22,660 nucleotides of DNA from Anaerolineales bacterium UBA2232 (lineage in GTDB: Bacteria; Chloroflexota; Anaerolineae; UBA2200), in NCBI GenBank assembly GCA_002348045.1, contig DDYO01000060.1, positions 1-22,660 of the forward strand. Direction: 5' to 3'. The stretch's first letter is position 1; every line of letters begins with the position of its first letter. The notes beneath the pieces are model-generated. The model was not told where the DNA came from, made no database searches, and saw nothing but the letters and a program-made list of their open reading frames with translations. Below, in pieces: positions 14,205 through 20,801 of the stretch. The translations under genes were made by a program, and so were the position numbers.

Positions 14205-17200
14205 ATGAGCGGTTCGTGTCAGGTTTCGGCAAAGTCAACCAGGGTTCTGAGACAATGGGGTATCGCAGTCCTGGTTCTTGCCCTGATGAGCGTCATATCG
14301 ATCGTAATGCTGATTGACAAGAGCATTGCCTTTCCTGTGGTGGCTGCTCAGTCTTCGGTTTTCGTGCAGATGACTGCGGCGCAGTCTCCGGTAACCATCG
14401 TCTCGACACTAGCGGGGTGTCTGAAAGTGGTCAAGGATGGGCCGCCAGTCCGCAGCACCGTTGTCATCAATTGGGACGGACAACCGGACTCGGCTGAGCT
14501 TCGGGCACGCATCTGCAACGTGGACAATGTCCGGGGACACGATGTATTCCTCAATGGTAACCGTGTCGGGCGAACGCCCGACGGCGAGGGAGCATGGGGT
14601 GGAGCCTGCGAGTGCTGGGATGGCCAAGGCTACTGGGTCACGTTTCCCGTGAGTCCCGGTTGGGTGATGTCCGGCGCCAATGTGATCACTACCTCGAACC
14701 GGAACAATCCTGCCGACACCTGGAAGTTCTATGATGCCCGCCTGTCCGTTACGGGCAACATCACGGGCACGACCCGCAGGGCATTCATTTTTGATGTTGA
14801 CGCCGAGGCGCGGGTTGTAAGGGGCGAGATGCAGCTGCCCATCGGCTATGACCCGGCGGTGGCGACACCGCTGCTCATCATCGTACCGGACACGTCGCCT
14901 GGGGGAGGGTTGGTAATTCAGGAACCCTTTCCATATGAGAACAAGGAGAGTGCTCTGACCCAGTTTGCGGTCCGTTCTAGCGCAATGGGCTGGTTGTCCG
15001 CATCGTTTGATGTTCCGCCGGCGTACTGGGGAAGCGTTACCCCGGTCGGGCGCAAGACACCGTCTCTGGACACTCAGAGACACGTCATGAAGCTGGTTGA
15101 GTACATGAGCCAGCATTGGAACGTGGACCGCTCGCGGATCTACATCGCGGGCTACTATGCCGGCGGCGGGATTGCCTTGACGACAGCTGCCAAATACCCG
15201 CACGTCTTTGCCGGCGTCATCAGCTATGCCGGTCCCACCCACTATGGACAGTGGTACAACGAGCACAAACCGCCCGATTGGGAGTGGACCCGCGAGTTTG
15301 CTGGCGGCACCTTTGATCTGGCCCGCCGCGCCAGCCAGACTTTGGCCCGCAACCTGCGCTACGTGCCCTTGCGGATCGTGCATGGCCGCCTCGACGCCAT
15401 CACCCAATATCACCACGCTCAAGGCCTGTACGATCTCGTCGCAAGCTACCCTGACAAGGCACTGATCCCCCACGACATTCCGCCGCGCGACTCTACAGAT
15501 CACATTTACTGGGTGCCTGGCGTCAGTGAGCATGACCTCACCTTTATTGCTCAGTACAGACTGCCAGAACAGGTGCGCGAACTGAACATCATTGCCGATG
15601 AAGGCAAGGATTATTACTGGCTTCGCATTGCCAAGCAAGGGGTAGCTGACCGCGCGTGGGAGGGCTGGGTGGAGGTGGACGCTCGATATGATCCCACTAC
15701 CCAAACCATCTGGGTGGACCGGGCGGTGGACAACCAAGTACCCGCGCAGTCTCTGCTCCTGACCATCGACCTGGTCAGGATGGGCCTGGCCGAGAATCAG
15801 ACGTATGACATAGAGTCATACGATCCCGAGACCGGCGAGTTCATATTCCGCACCAGCGTTTGGCCGCAGGCGGGGAAACTGGAACTTCCCGTCCCCCGCA
15901 ACGCGGCGGGCAGGGTCGAACGCCAATTCAAGGTCTATCCAACCAGTGGGAGTGCGCTGCGCACGCTGCGCCTGCAGCAAGGACTGGGTGGCTACTCGGG
16001 TACGGACGATACCTACTTGGTGGCGCCAGGACTGTCCGGGGAGAACCCAGAAGCGCCTCACGGGCAGTCTACCGTGTTGCCCCTCTGGTACGACAATCGG
16101 CGCAAGGCCGCGGTGCGTATGGACTTGCCTGAGCCCGGCGTGCTTCAGCCTGGGAACATCAAGAGCGCGCGCCTGACCGTGCATCTATTGGAAGCTCGTA
16201 CGACGGCGATTTCCTTGGGTGCGTATCGGTTGCTGCGGCCCTGGCTGGGCAGTCAAGCGACCTGGACTCTGGCCCGCACCGGAGTCCTGTGGGCAAGCCC
16301 GGGGGCAAGTGGGATCGGGCTGGACATCGCGGTTCCTGCGGTGGCGACGGTGAGCGATGTCAGGGCAGCGGGGCCGTACACATTCAACGTTAAAGAGGAG
16401 ATGCTCCGCTGGCTCGACAACCCGCAGACCAACTACGGCCTGCTTCTGGTCGGCGCGGGTGCCTATAGCACTGCGCGGTCCAACTTTGCTTCTGCCGAAC
16501 ACGCCGATCTTGCCAAGCGCCCGGTATTGGAAATCGAATACCTGGAAGCACAATCGAACCCGGCGCCAACGACCACGCCACCTGCTACGCTTACTCCTAC
16601 GGCGACGCCCACTCCGACCGCTACCCCCACTCCGACGCCAACCGTGCCGCCGACTGGTGCGACAATACAGGGCAATGTGCAGTTGCAGGGCAGACCGGCT
16701 GCGCCCAACGCCCAGTGGGTTATCCCCCTGAGTGTGACCGTGGGCGGAGCGCCCTACTCGGTAACGACGGATCAGTCCGGCAATTTCACCATTATCGGCG
16801 TCACCCCCGGCGTGTACAATATCAGGGTCAAAAACAGCCACACCCTGGCCAACATCAAGAATAATGTCAGCCTCGTGTCGGGGTCCAACGCGGTGGCCCT
16901 GGGGACCCTGAGAGAGGGCGACGCGGACGACAATAACTTTGTCAACATCACCGACTTTTCCATCCTCAAGTCCGGCTTTTTCCCCGCCTTCGATGTTCGG
17001 GCGGACTTTAACCACGATGGTATTGTGAACATCAGCGATTTCTCCCTCCTGAGGACCAACTTCAACCAGGGTGGGGATGTTGTCGTGACCAGCCTGGGCT
17101 CAATGAGGATGGCAGGTGCGGAGGTGGTTGGGGGATCGGTGGTGGTCAAGCTTGTGCCTGCCACATCCTCTGTGGCAAAGGATGAGTTTGTCAGCGTGGA

Positions 17201-17606
17201 CATTCAGGTCGTATCTGGTGGGCAGATGGTGGATGGCGCGGAGGTCCACCTGGATTACAGCGCAGAGGACCTCCTGGTGGTGGACGAGTGGGGTAACCCT
17301 GCAGCCAGCATTCAGGCGGGCGCAAGCCTGGATGTGTCTCTGTTGAACTCGGTGGACAATGCAGCGGGCAGAATTGAGTTTGCGGCAGGAACCTTTGCCC
17401 CGACTCTTCCCAACGGCTCGTTTACTCTGGCTACGGTGCGGTTCAAGGCTCTGTGGTCCACCGGTCACACGGCTACCCGCATCACCTTCTCGACAGAGCT
17501 GCCGCGCAAGACCGATGTGACCTATGCTGGGGAGTCGGTGATGGGGTCGATGGAAGAGGGCATGCTTACGAAAGGGTATCGCATCTACCTGCCCCTCGCC
17601 TGGTAA
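14205..17606 (+). CDS. Secreted modular hydrolase-like protein with DNRLRE, dockerin and cohesin-like domains; nucleophile missing
   Basis: 1133-residue exported protein. Signal/anchor helix ~18-37. Domain order: Cys-containing beta domain ~63-195 (A-G-C, then C-E-C); alpha/beta-hydrolase ~200-460; beta domain with DEGKDYYWL at ~465-473; DNRLRE (CBM96-like) module ~588-783; Thr/Pro linker 786-817; carboxypeptidase-regulatory-like domain ~820-904; dockerin pair ~905-950; cohesin-like domain ~975-1115; tail YLPLAW. The nucleophile elbow that reads G-F-S-x-G in the next two paralogues is G-Y-Y318-A-G here, so the catalytic Ser is replaced by Tyr, while the likely Asp397 and His433 remain. It is therefore probably a non-hydrolytic binding or scaffold protein. 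It starts 1 nt after the glycan operon's last gene and is likely co-transcribed with it. Domain names come from recognition of motifs; the fold of the first domain is inferred. Confidence 0.85.
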   Translation: MSGSCQVSAKSTRVLRQWGIAVLVLALMSVISIVMLIDKSIAFPVVAAQSSVFVQMTAAQSPVTIVSTLAGCLKVVKDGPPVRSTVVINWDGQPDSAELRARICNVDNVRGHDVFLNGNRVGRTPDGEGAWGGACECWDGQGYWVTFPVSPGWVMSGANVITTSNRNNPADTWKFYDARLSVTGNITGTTRRAFIFDVDAEARVVRGEMQLPIGYDPAVATPLLIIVPDTSPGGGLVIQEPFPYENKESALTQFAVRSSAMGWLSASFDVPPAYWGSVTPVGRKTPSLDTQRHVMKLVEYMSQHWNVDRSRIYIAGYYAGGGIALTTAAKYPHVFAGVISYAGPTHYGQWYNEHKPPDWEWTREFAGGTFDLARRASQTLARNLRYVPLRIVHGRLDAITQYHHAQGLYDLVASYPDKALIPHDIPPRDSTDHIYWVPGVSEHDLTFIAQYRLPEQVRELNIIADEGKDYYWLRIAKQGVADRAWEGWVEVDARYDPTTQTIWVDRAVDNQVPAQSLLLTIDLVRMGLAENQTYDIESYDPETGEFIFRTSVWPQAGKLELPVPRNAAGRVERQFKVYPTSGSALRTLRLQQGLGGYSGTDDTYLVAPGLSGENPEAPHGQSTVLPLWYDNRRKAAVRMDLPEPGVLQPGNIKSARLTVHLLEARTTAISLGAYRLLRPWLGSQATWTLARTGVLWASPGASGIGLDIAVPAVATVSDVRAAGPYTFNVKEEMLRWLDNPQTNYGLLLVGAGAYSTARSNFASAEHADLAKRPVLEIEYLEAQSNPAPTTTPPATLTPTATPTPTATPTPTPTVPPTGATIQGNVQLQGRPAAPNAQWVIPLSVTVGGAPYSVTTDQSGNFTIIGVTPGVYNIRVKNSHTLANIKNNVSLVSGSNAVALGTLREGDADDNNFVNITDFSILKSGFFPAFDVRADFNHDGIVNISDFSLLRTNFNQGGDVVVTSLGSMRMAGAEVVGGSVVVKLVPATSSVAKDEFVSVDIQVVSGGQMVDGAEVHLDYSAEDLLVVDEWGNPAASIQAGASLDVSLLNSVDNAAGRIEFAAGTFAPTLPNGSFTLATVRFKALWSTGHTATRITFSTELPRKTDVTYAGESVMGSMEEGMLTKGYRIYLPLAW
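16560..16655 (+). repeat. Thr/Pro-rich linker, low-complexity coding repeat
   Basis: About 32 residues of alternating Thr-Pro-Ala encoded by imperfect ACN-CCN repeats, separating the DNRLRE module from the carboxypeptidase-regulatory-like, dockerin and cohesin part. Linkers of this type are commonly O-glycosylated in secreted modular proteins. The same low complexity creates valine/glycine-rich open frames on the other strand, which are not genes. Confidence 0.85.
16917..17060 (+). other. Duplicated dockerin-type calcium-binding repeat
   Basis: Two EF-hand-like loops lie in residues ~905-950. The first has D906, D908, N910, N914 and D917; the second D934, N936, D938, N942 and D945. Both match positions 1, 3, 5, 9 and 12 of the dockerin loop, each followed by F-S-x-L. 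Both loops are intact, so calcium-dependent folding and cohesin binding are expected. Confidence 0.85.
17127..17550 (+). other. Cohesin-like beta-sandwich domain
   Basis: Residues ~975-1115 follow the cohesin pattern: an opening strand with Val/Ser/Val/Asp (F-V-S-V-D-I-Q-V), G-A-E-V-H-L-D-Y, a middle strand ending N-S-V-D-N-A-A-G-R-I, and a closing F-T-L-A-T-V-R-F-K-A. It sits directly after the dockerin pair and before the YLPL tail. It was assigned by pattern; a profile search would be decisive. Confidence 0.7.
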
Positions 17607-17635
17607 CGATCTCCTGGCGCAAGAACATCCGAGCT

Positions 17636-17664
17636 TTGACCTTCGAGGTCGTGTCGGGTAGAAT
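17636..17664 (+). promoter_or_regulatory. Sigma70-type promoter for the second and third secreted hydrolases
   Basis: TTGACC (17636-17641) and TAGAAT (17659-17664) are separated by exactly 17 nt, each matching the consensus hexamer at five of six positions. The predicted transcription start is about 17671. It lies in the only sizeable gap of this half of the window and precedes a Shine-Dalgarno site and ATG at 17691. Confidence 0.6.
17638..17650. promoter_or_regulatory. Short dyad overlapping the -35 hexamer and spacer
   Basis: GACCT and AGGTC flank a 3-nt loop (GACCTTCGAGGTC). The dyad covers part of the -35 hexamer and the start of the spacer, a position where a repressor would block RNA polymerase. 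At five base pairs it could occur by chance. It lacks a following T-run, so it is not an intrinsic terminator. Confidence 0.3.
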
Positions 17665-17681
17665 CACAACCTATGTCTGTC

Positions 17682-17687
17682 AGGAAA
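17682..17687 (+). promoter_or_regulatory. Ribosome binding site deciding the start at 17691
   Basis: AGGAAA begins 9 nt before ATG 17691 and leaves a spacer of 3-5 nt. The upstream in-frame ATG 17673 lies within 2 nt of the predicted transcription start and has no such site, so it would need leaderless translation. Confidence 0.6.
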
Positions 17688-17690
17688 CCC

Positions 17691-20600
17691 ATGACTTCTG
17701 AACGTGCGACCGAGAACCTCGGTACAAGAAACGCCCCCAAAATGATGTTTGCCGCGATGCTGGTCGTGGTCTGCCTGTCCTGGATGGCCCTTGGGGCGTT
17801 CAGCGACAGCGCTGCCAGCCGTGCTGAGTACACCATCACTTTCCAGGAAGGGGTGTCCCCCGCTGGGTACAGTGGGACGACCGATACCTTCATCGTGCGC
17901 AACACCGACCAGAAAGGGCAGTTAGTTCAACCAGCCCAACTACGGGTCAGATTCGACGGCAGTGAGAAGAGCCTGGTTCGCTTTGACCTGGAGCAGTACA
18001 TTGCCTCTGGCGCTCGGGTGCGCAGCGCGACATTGACCACGAAAGCGCTGCTCCGCACGATCTGCTGCGGTGGAGAGATGAACCTTCGGATCTATCGGGT
18101 GCTGGAGCCCTGGGTGGAATCCGAGGCCACCTGGTATCAGCCACGAAGCGGGAATACCTGGTTGGGCAGTGGTTGTACGGGAGCCTCGATTGAGGAAACG
18201 CCCACGTTTGATGGCAAGATCAATGTCACAACCGCTGATGTCGAGTACAATTGGGATGTTACGTCGGCGGTGCAGGCTTGGCTGGATGACCCTGGGACGA
18301 ACTTTGGCCTGTTGCTCGAAGGCAGTGTGGGTCCCAGCGGCGCACGGGTGCAGGCTCAGTTGGGCAGCGCGGATCACCCCACCGCGGCCTCCCGGCCCAA
18401 GCTGACCATTGTCTACGAGGGTGAAGCCCCGCTGGCGACGCCCACCATGACCCAGACGCCGACGCCTACGGCAACCCCCTGGGGAGCCCGGACGATCCAG
18501 TCTACCTGGGCCAGCTGCCTGGTCGTGGAGGACACGGCCAACAATCCCAAGGTGGAGACCGCTGGACCCCGGGGCATGATTCTGTTGTGGGAGGGCAACG
18601 CCTGGGCGGCGAACCTGGTGGTGCAAACCTGCCGCTCCAGCACCGGTGCAGCCCATCCGATGTACCTCAATGGTCAGCTCGTGGGATATACGCCGCTCAG
18701 TGGCTGCACATCGTGCAACTGCAATCAGCTCGTGGACAGCGGCGGCTGCCATTTCTCCATCCCCATCGATCCGGCCCTGGTCGTCAATGGCATGAATAAC
18801 ATCACCATTACCAACGCTGGAGCACCCTACGAGAGCTGGTGGTTGCACCATGCTTACATTGAGCTGCGGGGTCAGATCACCGGCACGACGCGGGAGGCCT
18901 TTGTCATTGGTGAGAACTCGGACGGCAGTCCCCTGCAAGGGGTTGTCCAACTTCCGGTGAACTACTCCGCGCTGGAGGCGGTGCCGCTGTTGGTCTCCAT
19001 CCCGGGCAAAGGTGAGAGCCGCAACCAGGGCATTGACCGCTTTGCCATGCGGGCCAATGCGATGGGCTGGATGGTGGCTTCGCTGGACGCTCGTATGGTG
19101 CGTTGGCTGAACCTGGCGGAGCCCATGTACGCCAAGAGTCCCTCCCTCGCCGTACAGCACGATGTGATGGACCTGGTGCGCTACGTTCAGGAGTTCTACG
19201 AAGTGGATCGGGCGCGGATCTATGTGGCGGGTTTCTCGGTTGGGGGAGGAATTGCGGCAACGATGGGCGGCAAGTACCCGGACGTCTTTGCCGGGGTCTT
19301 GGAGTATGCCGGCCCCACGGACTATAAGCGCTGGAGGGCTGAGCGGGCGGACTATAACTGGATTGGCGAGTTTGACGGCTCGGATTTTGACTATTACCGG
19401 CGATCCAGCCAGTACCTGGCGCGCAACTATCGCTACGTTCCAGTGCGCATCGTACATGGTACGGCCGACACGACGGTCGCCGTACATCACGCCCAGGGCC
19501 TCTACGACAAGTTCTACAGTCCCGCCTCGACTTTCAAAGACCTCAACCTGCACGGCGGGGGTCACGCAGATGTGGTCGCTGGCGTCTCAGAGTACGATTT
19601 GCAGTTCCTGGCTGAACACCGCCTCCCCACACATGTGCCGGAGCTGACCTTGATTGTGGATGAGGGGAAGGACTATTACTGGCTGAACATCGCTCGGGAG
19701 GGAGTTGCTGACACAGCCTGGCGCAACTGGGTCGAAGTGGATGCCCACTACGACCTGGCCACGGGAGCCATTTGGGTCACCCGGGCGCGGGATAACGACT
19801 CTCCGGCCAAGCCCTTGGTGTTAGCCCTTGACCTGGCCAAGATGGGGCTGGACACGGGTCGTGCTTATGACGTTGAGGAGTACGACGACGGGACGGGGGA
19901 GTTTGTGCTGCACTCATCCGTTTGGCCTATGGACGGCAAGCTTACCATTCGGGTGCCAGTCAATGCGCTGGGGATTGTGGACCGTCATATGGTGATCTAT
20001 CCCACGTCGGGCGTCTCCTCTGGGAACCTTCGGCTGCGACAGGGGACAGATGGCTACTCCGGTGCGAAGGATACGTACATCGTCGATCCCCAGTTTACCA
20101 GCGAGGGCCCTGGAGTTCCACACGGCGATGTGCCCATGCTGTCTTTGGGCTCTGATGGGCGCCGCAAGGCTTTGCTCTTGTTCGATGTTTCGTCTGTGCC
20201 TCGCAACATCCCCATTGTTGGCGCACGTCTGACCTTGCACTTGACGGAAAGCCGAAGCGCGACGATGGACATTGAAATGTACGAGCTCTGGACCCCGTGG
20301 ACCGATAGCGAAGCGACCTGGTCGCTCGCTGCGGCTGATGTGCCCTGGGCTCAGGCGGGCACGGGTGCGGGAAGCGACCGTGCTGCGAGTCCCTTTGGCT
20401 TGATCAGCGGCGTCAAGCTGGCGGGCGCGTACTCATGGAACATGACGTCACTGGTTCAGCGCTGGGTGACGTTGCCCGAGACGAACCTTGGTATCCTGCT
20501 CCTAGGAAAGGGTGTCTTCTCTTCATCGCTGAGATTCCTGTTGGGTTCGGCGGAGAATGCTGACGTCAACCTGCGCCCTTTGCTGGAGATCTGGACGATG

Positions 20601-20795
20601 GAAGCTACCCCTACGCCCACCGTGACACTCACGCCGACTCCAACGGCTACCAGAACTCGAACTCCAACGCCCACAGCGACACAGACTCTCACCTCCGTTG
20701 CCACGGCCACGTTGACGTCGGCGCCTACCGTTACGCCCACAGCCACCCAACCCATCAGGTGGTTGTATCTGCCACTCCTACTGAGCGGTATTTAA
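17691..20795 (+). CDS. Secreted modular alpha/beta-hydrolase (esterase/PHB-depolymerase type) with two DNRLRE modules
   Basis: 1034-residue exported protein. Signal peptide ~18-45 ending near A-A-S-R-A. Domain order: DNRLRE module ~47-246; short Thr/Pro linker 250-263; Cys-containing beta domain ~264-398 (C-T-S-C-N-C cluster); alpha/beta-hydrolase ~399-640; beta domain with DEGKDYYWL (K660); second DNRLRE module ~780-970; long Thr/Pro linker 972-1020; tail W-L-Y-L-P-L-L-L. The nucleophile elbow is G-F-S516-V-G, with Asp593 (H-G-T-A-D) and His625 (G-G-G-H-A-D) completing the likely triad. Extracellular ester or peptide hydrolysis is expected; the substrate is unknown. Unlike its upstream paralogue it has no dockerin or cohesin. 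ATG 17691 is preferred over ATG 17673 because of AGGAAA upstream and the promoter position. It is followed after 6 nt by the third paralogue. Confidence 0.87.
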   Translation: MTSERATENLGTRNAPKMMFAAMLVVVCLSWMALGAFSDSAASRAEYTITFQEGVSPAGYSGTTDTFIVRNTDQKGQLVQPAQLRVRFDGSEKSLVRFDLEQYIASGARVRSATLTTKALLRTICCGGEMNLRIYRVLEPWVESEATWYQPRSGNTWLGSGCTGASIEETPTFDGKINVTTADVEYNWDVTSAVQAWLDDPGTNFGLLLEGSVGPSGARVQAQLGSADHPTAASRPKLTIVYEGEAPLATPTMTQTPTPTATPWGARTIQSTWASCLVVEDTANNPKVETAGPRGMILLWEGNAWAANLVVQTCRSSTGAAHPMYLNGQLVGYTPLSGCTSCNCNQLVDSGGCHFSIPIDPALVVNGMNNITITNAGAPYESWWLHHAYIELRGQITGTTREAFVIGENSDGSPLQGVVQLPVNYSALEAVPLLVSIPGKGESRNQGIDRFAMRANAMGWMVASLDARMVRWLNLAEPMYAKSPSLAVQHDVMDLVRYVQEFYEVDRARIYVAGFSVGGGIAATMGGKYPDVFAGVLEYAGPTDYKRWRAERADYNWIGEFDGSDFDYYRRSSQYLARNYRYVPVRIVHGTADTTVAVHHAQGLYDKFYSPASTFKDLNLHGGGHADVVAGVSEYDLQFLAEHRLPTHVPELTLIVDEGKDYYWLNIAREGVADTAWRNWVEVDAHYDLATGAIWVTRARDNDSPAKPLVLALDLAKMGLDTGRAYDVEEYDDGTGEFVLHSSVWPMDGKLTIRVPVNALGIVDRHMVIYPTSGVSSGNLRLRQGTDGYSGAKDTYIVDPQFTSEGPGVPHGDVPMLSLGSDGRRKALLLFDVSSVPRNIPIVGARLTLHLTESRSATMDIEMYELWTPWTDSEATWSLAAADVPWAQAGTGAGSDRAASPFGLISGVKLAGAYSWNMTSLVQRWVTLPETNLGILLLGKGVFSSSLRFLLGSAENADVNLRPLLEIWTMEATPTPTVTLTPTPTATRTRTPTPTATQTLTSVATATLTSAPTVTPTATQPIRWLYLPLLLSGI
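18438..18479 (+). repeat. Short Thr/Pro linker between DNRLRE and Cys-domain
   Basis: Fourteen residues of Thr/Pro/Ala with one Met and one Gln, residues 250-263 of the second hydrolase. It separates the N-terminal DNRLRE module from the domain that starts the other two paralogues, as expected if the module was added at the front. Confidence 0.8.
20604..20750 (+). repeat. Long Thr/Pro linker before the YLPL tail
   Basis: About 49 residues (972-1020) made mostly of Thr, Pro and Ala with occasional Arg, Leu and Val, encoded by imperfect ACN/CCN repeats. It joins the last DNRLRE module to the hydrophobic C-terminal tail and probably spans the cell envelope as an extended, possibly glycosylated, stalk. 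Confidence 0.85.
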
Positions 20796-20801
20796 CAAAC
20801 C

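Noticed and set aside
16560..16655. Short repeated units resembling a CRISPR or tandem satellite
   Set aside because: The repeat is in frame, irregular and codes for a Thr/Pro linker; there are no spacers of uniform length.
16463..16708. Minus-strand frame encoding Val/Gly repeats, and another at 20456-20755
   Set aside because: Complement of the Thr/Pro linker coding repeats; a low-complexity shadow, not a gene.
14205..17606. Classical cellulosome scaffoldin or enzyme
   Set aside because: Only one cohesin-like domain, no glycoside hydrolase, and the complete neighbouring enzyme has no dockerin. The modules fit self-association or adhesion better.
17638..17650. Intrinsic terminator after the first hydrolase
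   Set aside because: The stem is only five base pairs, no T-run follows, and it overlaps a good promoter.
17940..19565. Long minus-strand open frame (over 500 codons) opposite the second hydrolase, with similar ones opposite 14409-15737 and 9583-10557
   Set aside because: They mirror the codon bias of GC-rich genes on the plus strand, have no recognisable motif, and lie wholly antisense to proteins with clear domains.
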